From NCBI GenBank assembly GCA_937959275.1, contig CALGLU010000045.1, positions 1 to 64,000 of the forward strand: a DNA stretch of 64,000 nt, in the 5' to 3' direction. The notes beneath the pieces are model-generated. The model saw only the letters and a list, made by a program, of their open reading frames with translations. It was not told where the DNA came from and did no database searches. A program made the position numbers and the translations under genes. Source of the stretch: an uncultured Saprospiraceae bacterium. GTDB taxonomy: Bacteria; Bacteroidota; Bacteroidia; Chitinophagales; Saprospiraceae. This document shows, in pieces, positions 1 through 7,437 of this stretch (position 1 is the stretch's first letter; each line of letters begins with the position of its first letter).

Positions 1-1000
1 CTGTGGCGGTTGATGTGAAGTTAGGGACGGCTGCCATACAATTAACATCTGCAGAGATATCGGCTTGGGTAGGACAAAGCGTAAACATAGGAGATGTCAC
101 GTCAAGCGTCTCGGTGATGTTGAGTGTGCCTGTACCATCTGCACCATTATAGCCAGAGACTCTAATAAGGTATGTCGTGCCAGGAGCGATACAACCTGGA
201 ATAGTTATGCTAGATTGTAATCCACCCGAATCATCATTGCAAGCTATTTCATTGCCACCGCAGGAGTCCCAAATACTTAAAGCAGTATCAAATCCACTGC
301 CTTGGGTATCAAAAATGACACCTTCCAAGTGACAAGTACCGACAGTATATTCGTACCAAATATCATTGTAATCATTAAACGTACATGAGGTGATATCTGG
401 GCCGCTGCATTCTTCTGATAAGGTGAAGGGTGTTGATCCGGCACCTACTGCGATGGCTCCGCTACAGTCGGTGTTAGTAGCTGGCGGGGTGACGTAATCC
501 CAACAAATTTCAACTTGTACAGTATGACTTGCATTGCAATTAAAAGAACCATATGTCGTACAGCCTGGACCGTTGTTTCTAAAATTAATATTGGCTACTG
601 GTGTTTGACCACATCCACAATCATCATCATTATCAAAAATACCACCATTAATATCATAGGTGCATCGTCCACCTCGGTCATCTTCCCAAGCGCTAAATAA
701 GATGTTTACAGTTTGTGCGCACGTATTGTTCCGCGTACCCAGTGTGGCAGCTGGATTAATGGTACAGTCACCATTATTATCACATTGAAAGCAATTACCT
801 CCGACATCTGTACCATTGATGTTGTCATCAAACCAGACTAAGGCCGAGTATTCTTCAGCACCTGTTTCTTGACAATCACCACCGATGCCGCCTTCAAACC
901 ACTCTATCTGCGTAACGTTGACCGTATAGTTGACAGCTTGGGCAGACAACATCCCTGTATTTAAAGCTAATAGTAGTATAAGAGTGTATAATTTTTTCAT
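1..1000 (-). CDS. Secreted HYR-domain protein, C-terminus beyond the window edge
   Basis: An open frame reads leftward from an ATG at 1000 and is still open at base 1, so only the first 333 codons are present. Residues 1-21 form a signal peptide ending in LSAQ. Residues about 25-175 are a Cys-rich domain I do not recognise. Residues about 180-290 resemble a PPC-like beta-sandwich (IWYEYTV, ACNDDSGG, TYLIRVSGY). The frame then enters what looks like the first HYR repeat (DVTSP, CP, ISADVNC). Such proteins are large, surface-exposed or secreted in Saprospiraceae and often end in a T9SS signal, which would lie outside the window. It lies 18 bp downstream of the next minus-strand gene, so the two are probably cotranscribed. 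Confidence 0.8.
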   Translation of the reverse strand, partial: MKKLYTLILLLALNTGMLSAQAVNYTVNVTQIEWFEGGIGGDCQETGAEEYSALVWFDDNINGTDVGGNCFQCDNNGDCTINPAATLGTRNNTCAQTVNILFSAWEDDRGGRCTYDINGGIFDNDDDCGCGQTPVANINFRNNGPGCTTYGSFNCNASHTVQVEICWDYVTPPATNTDCSGAIAVGAGSTPFTLSEECSGPDITSCTFNDYNDIWYEYTVGTCHLEGVIFDTQGSGFDTALSIWDSCGGNEIACNDDSGGLQSSITIPGCIAPGTTYLIRVSGYNGADGTGTLNITETLDVTSPMFTLCPTQADISADVNCMAAVPNFTSTAT

Positions 1001-1018
1001 AGGGAAGGTGTAGATCGA

Positions 1019-1690
1019 TTACTCCGATTCGGGAGTCAGACTAAATTGATAAACTAAAGTACTGCCTTCATCTTCAGCAGGGATATAGATATCGATTTGA
1101 CTATCAGTCCATGTATTAAAGAAGTATGTTTTTATTTTGTTATTGCACAACTCCTCTGATGGTGGGAATAATCTCAGTTGATCATCGACTTTCTCAAATC
1201 GAAAGTGATTGGCATGTTTGCCACCTTCGAGCATGTAGAGCATGTTGTCATCAGATATTTTCCATGTTACCTTTTGAGACATCATTTCATTTTTGAAATC
1301 ATCTATTTGAGCAGCCAATTCATTTTGGGTAAGTTGCTGATCTGGATCAAGAATGTTTGCATCAGTCACAGCCCAAGTTGCTACATCAGCCGGAACTTCA
1401 ATTGTTAGATCCTTGATTGTTATACAGTCAGGTTTAATGACTTCATTTGGATCTGGATTTGTGCTTGGTTTTGGCTGAATCTGGCCACCTAGTTGCCGGT
1501 ACTTGTCTTGGTTTGCGTCTATCCACGCTTTTTTTGCATTGTTATAGCTTTCATTATCAACAGCTTTGTTTCCAGTGTTTTGCATAACGGGAAAATCTGC
1601 AGGTAATTCTTGCTGAGTATAAGCAAAAGGAGTACTCAGTAGAAGCACAAAAAAAGCAAAAAGGATATTCGAAGTCGTAAGGTGAAACAC
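1019..1690 (-). CDS. Secreted protein of unknown function
   Basis: A 223-residue protein with an N-terminal signal peptide (hydrophobic stretch about residues 9-21, cleavage near AYTQ). The start is GTG; no in-frame ATG precedes the hydrophobic stretch. After the signal comes a segment with FPVMQNTGN and KKAWIDANQDKY, a pattern I associate with short secreted Bacteroidota proteins of unknown role. The remainder has no recognisable catalytic motif. It precedes the HYR protein by 18 bp on the same strand, so the two probably act together at the cell surface. I do not assign a function. Confidence 0.7.
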   Translation of the reverse strand: MFHLTTSNILFAFFVLLLSTPFAYTQQELPADFPVMQNTGNKAVDNESYNNAKKAWIDANQDKYRQLGGQIQPKPSTNPDPNEVIKPDCITIKDLTIEVPADVATWAVTDANILDPDQQLTQNELAAQIDDFKNEMMSQKVTWKISDDNMLYMLEGGKHANHFRFEKVDDQLRLFPPSEELCNNKIKTYFFNTWTDSQIDIYIPAEDEGSTLVYQFSLTPESE

Positions 1691-2041
1691 ATTACTAAAT
1701 TTAGTTTACTAATTGGACTCCTAATATAGTTATATATATAGAAAATGAGTGCTGTAGCAATAAAAACACACATATGATTTATTAGTATTAGATATGTTAG
1801 GCTAATATAAAATGAGTTAAGTCTTTGCGCCATATTAACTATCCATCAATTTTATTTGAATTAGGACTGTTTTGAAGGATAGATTTTAGGATGTTAGATG
1901 CATAGTATATCCTTTTACGATTTTGCACTCTATTCTATGATTATTTAAGTATTTTAGAACTGCACCTAGAAAAGAATATGATCAATTTCCAAAACATATA
2001 TAAAATCTACAGCTAACTATTTTCAACTACAAAATCGCTGA
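1691..2041. other. Divergent intergenic region with no gene seen
   Basis: These 351 bp separate the minus-strand secreted-protein operon from the plus-strand response regulator, so both must be promoted from here. The stretch is very A+T-rich and has no clear TAnnTTTG box, hairpin or repeat. A 65-codon minus-strand frame overlaps it but looks like chance, being hydrophobic A+T-rich translation. Confidence 0.5.
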
Positions 2042-2656
2042 ATGACAAATCTAAAAACCAAAGTGTTGATCATAGAAGATGAGGCAATCATCGCCAAACA
2101 TATCGAGGACATTTTGATTGAGAATGATTTTTCGTCAGTAGGCATTGCTCACGACAGTGAAACAGCATTAGACTATATTTATTCTCGGCAACCACAGTTA
2201 TTAATATTAGACATTAATATAGATGGCTCTAAAGACGGTATTGAAGTAGCCGAAATTGTCAAAGAAAAATATGATATCCCTGTTATTTTTTTGACAGCAT
2301 TATCTGATCTGCATACCCTTGATCGAGCAAAGAAAGTCAACCCTTGTTCATATATCGTCAAGCCGTTTAACACTAAAGATCTGATATCTAGCATTATTAT
2401 CGGTTTATATAATTATGATTTTATGAAGCAGTCTAAACAGCTGGATTTAGCTAACGTCAACCGTATTGCACTACATCCATTGAGCCCCAAAGAGTACGAA
2501 GTCTTATTAGATATTAAAGATGGCTTGACCAATGCTCAAATTGCCAAAAAGCAATATCTAAGTTTAAGTACGATCAAATTCCATTTAAAAAACATCTATA
2601 ATAAACTGGATGTACAAAACCGTACGTCAGCTATCAGAAAAGTGACGGGAATATAA
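2042..2656 (+). CDS. LuxR-type response regulator
   Basis: A 204-residue two-component response regulator. Residues 6-120 form a receiver domain: acidic pair ED at 12-13, phospho-acceptor Asp57 in LILDINID, Thr85 in FLTALSD and Lys107 in YIVKPF. A LuxR/FixJ helix-turn-helix follows at about 145-200 (LSPKEYEVL, NAQIAKKQYLS, TIKFHLKNIYNKL). It is expected to bind DNA after phosphorylation. No histidine kinase is adjacent, so its partner is encoded elsewhere. The downstream S74 fibre-like gene on the same strand is a candidate target, but that is only positional inference. Confidence 0.9.
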   Translation: MTNLKTKVLIIEDEAIIAKHIEDILIENDFSSVGIAHDSETALDYIYSRQPQLLILDINIDGSKDGIEVAEIVKEKYDIPVIFLTALSDLHTLDRAKKVNPCSYIVKPFNTKDLISSIIIGLYNYDFMKQSKQLDLANVNRIALHPLSPKEYEVLLDIKDGLTNAQIAKKQYLSLSTIKFHLKNIYNKLDVQNRTSAIRKVTGI

Positions 2657-2785
2657 GATCTAAAAACATTATTTCTTCAAAGCAACCACGTACCCTTCAT
2701 TTAATTTCCTTCAAAACTATACTAAAGTACAGGTCATATATATACTTGTAGATTTAATTTTAGGTCATTACACAATGAACGGGTC

Positions 2786-2968
2786 ATGAAGATAATCTAT
2801 AGTCGATTTAGAAATATACAGAATACTAAGCCCGCAGATATTAAAAATAAAAGTGTCTATTTAATTCAAGCTATTTATGAGAATCTGCGACAAGTGGATA
2901 ATAAGCTAGAGTCATATTTAAAGACAAATTCCAACAGAAATACAAACATCAAAGAAAGCACTCCATAA
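2786..2968 (+). CDS. Small ORF of uncertain status
   Basis: A 60-codon ATG frame, rich in Asn, Lys and Ser, sits in the gap between the response regulator and the S74 protein and ends 21 bp before the latter's start. It has no signal peptide, Cys or recognised motif. The C-terminal half is hydrophilic and could be helical. It may be a leader or small protein, or a chance frame in A+T-rich DNA. I keep it only because it fills most of a 333-bp gap in the right direction. Confidence 0.25.
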   Translation: MKIIYSRFRNIQNTKPADIKNKSVYLIQAIYENLRQVDNKLESYLKTNSNRNTNIKESTP

Positions 2969-2989
2969 AACCATTTCAAATAATTCATT

Positions 2990-5254
2990 ATGAAAACAAG
3001 AGTAAAAACAGCAGTGCTTATCCTTTGTTGCATAGCTTGTATTGAATCAGATATCATAGCTCAACATGGCACCCTTGAAGCTACAGAAGGAGTCATCGTC
3101 GGCAACAATACGGGAGTCGTTGCTGGCACAATCCGGTGGACAGGAACCGACTTCGAAGGCTATGATGGCAGCAATTGGGTTTCATTAACTCCAATCACTG
3201 CAAATGTAGCCAATGGATTAAAAATTGATGCCGCGGATAATACATTAGTCCTTGGAGGAATGATTGAAAGAGTAACAACGCTGACCCTAGGCGGATTAGA
3301 TTTTGTCTACAATCTTAATGGTGCTGGAAAATTAAGAATTCAGGACGGTGGTGCCGATAAGTTTACTGTATTGGATAATGGGCGAGTTGCGGTGGGTGGT
3401 CCTGATCATGCTGGAGCATTTAATGTAACAGGTAGGTCGTATTATTCAGATGATCTTTTCTTAAGGGATGGTTCTGTAACAGGGCAAAATTTGATAAGGT
3501 TATATGACTCTTCTAATAATGGCGTCATTGATGTCTATGGATCAGGTGGCGTAACAGGGCGAATTCATGCTAGTGGAAACTCATTTTTGAATGGAGGGAA
3601 TTTAGGGATTGGCACTGCTAATCCGCTACAAAAATTACATGTATCAGGTACAGGTAGATTTACGAGTTTAGGAGGTCTTGATACACGGATGGTTGTCGCC
3701 AGTCCAAATGGTGATCTGATGACACAGGCTATACCAAGCGGGACTACTTTTATTGCTGACATTGATAGTGATACGAATATTGATACAGAAAAGATCGCAG
3801 ACGAAGACATTATCAGATATACAGTTGCAGGCATAGAATTCGCATCCATGGATGGTCAGACATTTCATTTGGAATCGGCTGGGCAGTCCCTTTTTATTGG
3901 CCTAGAAGCTGGTACAAATGACGATGGCATTAATAATCTAAATACAGCTGTTGGCCATAAATCTATGTCTAAGAATTCAACAGGTGATAACAATACGGCA
4001 CTTGGACATTCTACATTAACGACCAATACAACAGGCTCAAGAAATACGGCTGTAGGAAAGGATGCACTTAAAGAAAATAATAATGGAATCAGTAATACGG
4101 CTACAGGTTACCAGTCACTCACTGAAAATATAAGTGGAAAAGAAAATACAGCTTTTGGTGATTCAGCTCTTGCTAATAATACGACAGCGAATTCGAATAC
4201 AGCTGTTGGATTTCAAGCACTTAGTAGCAATACAATTGGAGAAAGAAATACGGCTGTGGGTAAGAGTGCCTTATTACTTAATGCTACTGCAAGTGATAAT
4301 ATAGCTATAGGGGATGATGCTCTTGCTAATAATACGGCAGGATATGAAAACACATCTTTAGGAAACAGTGCACTTAAGTCAAATACGATGGGATTTCAAA
4401 ATACGGGAATCGGGTTCCAGGCACTCAGAGACAATACGCTAGGAGACGAAAATACAGCAATCGGATATAGTGCACTTAAAAAGAATACGACAGGAAAAAA
4501 TACAGCTATAGGTCATCGCGCATTAGAATCTAATATAAGTGGAACACAAAATACTGCTGTTGGGCAAAATGCTCTAAATAGTACTACCATTGGATCACGA
4601 AATACAGCCGTTGGATATAGTACATTGAATGCAGTTCTCAACTATAGTGGGGCCGATAACACTGCTATCGGGTGGAATGTAAGTATTTTAAATGCGCCAT
4701 CGTTTGGGTCAACCGGTATTGGGTCGAATGCTGTAATAACGGCAAATAATCAAGTTAGAATAGGAAGTGTAAACGTGCTGTCTATTGGAGGCCAAGTGTC
4801 TTGGACAACATTTTCAGACGGAAGGTTTATGTCCAATGTCAAAGAAGACATTCATGGATTAGAATTTATCAATCGACTGAGGCCGGTTAGTTATCTTCTT
4901 GATCTTAATGCACAAAGAAAATCTTTGGGTATCGCATCCACAGCAGAAAAAGCAAAATATGAAAAAAAGGTTTCGTCAAAACAGACAGGCTTTATCGCTC
5001 AGGAAGTGCATGCCACTGCTCAAGCCTTAGGCTTTGAGTTTAGTGGTGTTGATGCACCTAAAAATGAAAAGGATTATTATGGAATACGTTATGCAGAATT
5101 TGTCGTACCTCTTGTAAAAGCGGTGCAAGAATTGTCTGCACTAAATGAATCCGTACAGAAAGAGAATCAGGCGTTAATAGAAAGCAATGCAGCGTTAAAA
5201 ACTAGAATGGATAGAATAGAAATAATGCTTACCAATCTTGATAATAAAGATTAA
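2990..5254 (+). CDS. Fibre-like surface protein with 17-residue repeats and peptidase S74 chaperone domain
   Basis: A 754-residue exported protein. Order: signal peptide 1-25; a beta-rich head with the Bacteroidota motif NLGIGTANPLQKLHV near 204-218; thirteen tandem repeats of the form NTAVGxxALxxNTTGxx from residue 318 to 537 with a fourteenth beginning at 538; an S74 intramolecular chaperone domain from Ser609 to about 720 (SDGRFM, GLEFINRLRPVSY, TGFIAQEV, YGIRYAEFVVPLVKAVQEL); and a terminal coiled coil of about 30 residues. The repeats resemble the YadA-type left-handed beta-roll. In phage tailspikes this domain drives trimerisation and cuts itself off through a Ser and a Lys five residues later; here that lysine position is Met614. 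Likely a trimeric surface fibre or adhesin. Confidence 0.85.
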   Translation: MKTRVKTAVLILCCIACIESDIIAQHGTLEATEGVIVGNNTGVVAGTIRWTGTDFEGYDGSNWVSLTPITANVANGLKIDAADNTLVLGGMIERVTTLTLGGLDFVYNLNGAGKLRIQDGGADKFTVLDNGRVAVGGPDHAGAFNVTGRSYYSDDLFLRDGSVTGQNLIRLYDSSNNGVIDVYGSGGVTGRIHASGNSFLNGGNLGIGTANPLQKLHVSGTGRFTSLGGLDTRMVVASPNGDLMTQAIPSGTTFIADIDSDTNIDTEKIADEDIIRYTVAGIEFASMDGQTFHLESAGQSLFIGLEAGTNDDGINNLNTAVGHKSMSKNSTGDNNTALGHSTLTTNTTGSRNTAVGKDALKENNNGISNTATGYQSLTENISGKENTAFGDSALANNTTANSNTAVGFQALSSNTIGERNTAVGKSALLLNATASDNIAIGDDALANNTAGYENTSLGNSALKSNTMGFQNTGIGFQALRDNTLGDENTAIGYSALKKNTTGKNTAIGHRALESNISGTQNTAVGQNALNSTTIGSRNTAVGYSTLNAVLNYSGADNTAIGWNVSILNAPSFGSTGIGSNAVITANNQVRIGSVNVLSIGGQVSWTTFSDGRFMSNVKEDIHGLEFINRLRPVSYLLDLNAQRKSLGIASTAEKAKYEKKVSSKQTGFIAQEVHATAQALGFEFSGVDAPKNEKDYYGIRYAEFVVPLVKAVQELSALNESVQKENQALIESNAALKTRMDRIEIMLTNLDNKD

Positions 5255-5339
5255 AATGGAATCTGGATTAATTTGTTATTTGATTATCGAGTCTATTTTA
5301 CAATATTACATTATAAAGACTTTTCATGATTTCCTCAAA

Positions 5340-5389
5340 TGGGTCAAGACCCATTGCAACTGTTCTGTAAAGCAATGGGTCTTGACCCA
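5340..5389. repeat. 18-bp perfect inverted repeat, terminator-like
   Basis: Arms at 5340-5357 and 5372-5389 are perfectly complementary over 18 bp with a 14-base loop. Each arm is itself nearly palindromic (TGGGTC AA GACCCA). The hairpin lies 86 bp after the S74 gene. No T-run follows on the plus strand, so intrinsic termination is not certain. It may be a dispersed palindromic repeat. Confidence 0.75.
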
Positions 5390-5432
5390 ATGTTGCTTAG
5401 TCAAGGAATTTCTTCAGGAAAGAACAAAGCCT

Positions 5433-5550
5433 GTCCCGCTCTGCGGGGAAACACATGTATCCTCCTAGAGCCTGTCTGCCTATCGCTGGGAGGTTAGGAG
5501 GTGGAATCTGCATAAATGTCAATTCCACCCCATAGTCCCCTCAAGGGGAA
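5433..5550. repeat. Cluster of nested short palindromes
   Basis: Within about 115 bp I see four hairpins: CCCGC/GCGGG near 5434-5446, CCTCCTA (5461-5467) with TAGGAGG (5495-5501), GGTGGAAT (5500-5507) with ATTCCACC (5522-5529), and TCCCCT (5536-5541) with AGGGGA (5544-5549). The last resembles the C5TTAAG5 palindrome at 38153-38168, and both lie near a GTGGAAT string. This looks like a REP-type intergenic element rather than a gene; the 76-codon frame crossing the area is not convincing. Confidence 0.6.
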
Positions 5551-5783
5551 TATCTGCGCTCAAACCCCATGACCATGCAGTCCGAACAGAAATCTGTTTA
5601 TATTTTAACTAAAACAATTCATATAAAACTTGATAAAAGCTCAGTAAGTAAATCTATAATTTTAACGAGAACTGGATTTACTTTTTCTAATTCTAGTTCT
5701 TAACTAAACAACATTGGGCTTTGACCTCTTTGCCTGAATAAGTGGATTTACCAGACTTAAGGATTATATTTGCTCTCAGATTT

Positions 5784-6584
5784 ATGTTTGATTTCCACAA
5801 AGACAAAGGCCGCTATTTTGATATTCAATACAAGACATCTAAGGAGTATGTGATACCTTTTTTAGAACAGAATAACATTGCAATAGAAGGCCAACAGGTG
5901 TTAGAAATTGGATGTGCTGAGGCCGGTGTCTTGAAAGCATTCATGGAACGGGGAAGCGATTGTGTAGGCATCGAATTGTCGGAGGGAAGGGTAGAGCTGG
6001 CGCGTGAGTTCTTTAAGGATCATCCGCAATCAGATAAGCTGGAGTTAATCACAGAAAATATTTATGATATCAACCCAGAGACTCGATTTGATTCTCTATT
6101 TGATATCATTATATTAAAAGATGTGATTGAGCATATTCATGATCACGCTCGCTTTTTTAAAGAGGTGCATTCTTTCTTGAAGCCTGGCGGTGTGATCTTT
6201 TTTGCGTTTCCGCCTTGGCAAATGCCTTTTGGTGGTCATCAGCAATTAGCAAAAAGCAAGCTGTTATCGAAATGGGTCTATGTCCATCTGTTACCTAGAT
6301 TTATGTACCGCGGCATTATCAATATGGTTGGAGAATCTGCAGGGATACGAGATGGCTTATTAGAAATTGCAGAGACAGGACTATCCGTAGAACAATTTGA
6401 AGGCTATAGTCTGGCAAGCGGATTTAGTATTCTGGAGCGCAAACTGTGGTTGACAAATCCGATTTACAAATATAAATTTGGCTTGACAGTCAGAGCACAA
6501 CTGCCAGTCGTCAAATCCCTGCCATATGTTCGAAATTTTTTAACGACTTGTGCTTATTTTCTCATTCAAAAACCAGAAGAATGA
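5784..6584 (+). CDS. Class I SAM-dependent methyltransferase
   Basis: A 266-residue methyltransferase from ATG 5784. A GTG 42 bp upstream also keeps the frame open, but the ATG gives a more plausible start (MFDFHKDKGRYFD). The SAM-binding motif I is VLEIGCAEAGVLKAF, with an acidic residue ending strand 2 (VGIELSEGRVELA). DIIILKDVIEHIHDH marks motif II/post-II. It belongs to the Methyltransf_11/UbiE-like fold; the substrate cannot be read from sequence. Its stop overlaps the next gene's ATG by 4 bp (ATGA), so the two are translationally coupled. Confidence 0.8.
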   Translation: MFDFHKDKGRYFDIQYKTSKEYVIPFLEQNNIAIEGQQVLEIGCAEAGVLKAFMERGSDCVGIELSEGRVELAREFFKDHPQSDKLELITENIYDINPETRFDSLFDIIILKDVIEHIHDHARFFKEVHSFLKPGGVIFFAFPPWQMPFGGHQQLAKSKLLSKWVYVHLLPRFMYRGIINMVGESAGIRDGLLEIAETGLSVEQFEGYSLASGFSILERKLWLTNPIYKYKFGLTVRAQLPVVKSLPYVRNFLTTCAYFLIQKPEE

Positions 6585-7012
6585 AATCATTTAAGCTAGA
6601 ATACAGACTTGATAAATCAAAAGAACAGGTATGGGAAGCCTTTTTTAATGAGCTGAATCAGTGGTGGACTTCAGATTTTCATACAAATAGTCGGACAAAG
6701 AGCTTTCATATTGAAACGAAATTAGGTGGTAAAATGTATGAAGATTTTGGAGGCGGTAAAGGTTTGGTCTGGGGCGAGGTCATTGGGGTAGATTATCCTA
6801 GATCCCTGCAGGTCAGAGGGATGTTGAGTGGTGAATTTGGAGGTCCGGCACTCTCATATGAAAAATTCACATTTGATGAGGAGGCTGGGACAACAACGCT
6901 GACATATCGAGTAGAATTTATAGGAGATATCACAGAAAAGAGCTTAAAATCCTTAGAATCTGGCTGGAAGACTATCTTTGCAGACTATTTCATTCCATTT
7001 TGCACAAAATAG
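6581..7012 (+). CDS. SRPBCC (START/AHSA1-like) domain protein
   Basis: A 143-residue protein. I place the start at ATG 6581, which overlaps the methyltransferase stop, rather than 33 bp earlier inside that gene. The pattern of a Trp-rich start (VWEAFFNELNQWWTSDF), GGKMYEDFGGGKGLVWGEV in the centre and a closing helix (LKSLESGWKTIFADYF) matches the helix-grip fold of AHSA1/SRPBCC proteins, which bind hydrophobic ligands or act as stress cochaperones. The exact role is unknown. Confidence 0.75.
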   Translation: MKSFKLEYRLDKSKEQVWEAFFNELNQWWTSDFHTNSRTKSFHIETKLGGKMYEDFGGGKGLVWGEVIGVDYPRSLQVRGMLSGEFGGPALSYEKFTFDEEAGTTTLTYRVEFIGDITEKSLKSLESGWKTIFADYFIPFCTK

Positions 7013-7037
7013 ACTTTCACAAACGATAATAAAAGAC

Positions 7038-7045
7038 TATCTTTG
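7038..7045 (+). promoter_or_regulatory. Bacteroidota -7 box upstream of rpmE2
   Basis: TATCTTTG fits the Bacteroidota consensus TAnnTTTG and lies 22 bp before the rpmE2 ATG. A weak TTTC occurs about 22 bp further upstream instead of a good -33 TTTG. The 13-base string AGACTATCTTTGC, which contains this box, also occurs at 6969-6981 inside the upstream gene. Confidence 0.6.
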
Positions 7046-7067
7046 CGCCTCTTAAAAATCTTAGGTC

Positions 7068-7412
7068 ATGAAGAAAGATGTTCATCCAGATAACTACCGA
7101 GTCGTTGTATTCAAGGACTTTTCATGTGACGAAGCATTCCTTTGCCGCTCTTGTGCTCCTTCTAAGGAGACGATCACTTGGGAGGATGGAAGCGAATATC
7201 CGTTGATAAAGCTTGAGATTTCAAATATGTCTCATCCGTTCTTTACAGGAAAAATGAAATTTGTCGATACAGCAGGTCGTATTGATAAGTTTAATAAGAA
7301 ATTTGCAAAATTTGCGAAAGCGAATCCTGTAACGCAACAAGATGATGAGCCAGCACCGGCTGAGGAAACTCCAGCAGCTGATGCCCCTGCCGCGGATAAA
7401 GCGGAAGCTTAG
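7068..7412 (+). CDS. rpmE2: 50S ribosomal protein L31, type B
   Basis: A 114-residue type B L31. The conserved core is residues 1-84: [17 protein letters not shown], a central [36 protein letters not shown] block, then an added tail of about 30 residues rich in Ala, Asp, Glu and Pro. L31 belongs to the large subunit central protuberance and the inter-subunit bridge. Type B forms normally lack the zinc-binding cysteines of type A, yet this one has Cys20, Cys26 and Cys29 (the last two as CRSC). It has its own promoter box at 7038-7045. Confidence 0.95.
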   Translation: MKKDVHPDNYRVVVFKDFSCDEAFLCRSCAPSKETITWEDGSEYPLIKLEISNMSHPFFTGKMKFVDTAGRIDKFNKKFAKFAKANPVTQQDDEPAPAEETPAADAPAADKAEA

Positions 7413-7437
7413 ATTTAGTTTAATTTAAATTCTGATA

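Noticed and set aside
1636-1833. 65-codon hydrophobic minus-strand frame
   Set aside because: It overlaps the start of the 1019-1690 gene in another frame and is made of low-complexity A+T-rich codons.
5238-5468. 76-codon frame after the S74 gene
   Set aside because: It crosses the 18-bp inverted repeat, has no recognisable domain, and overlaps the S74 coding end.
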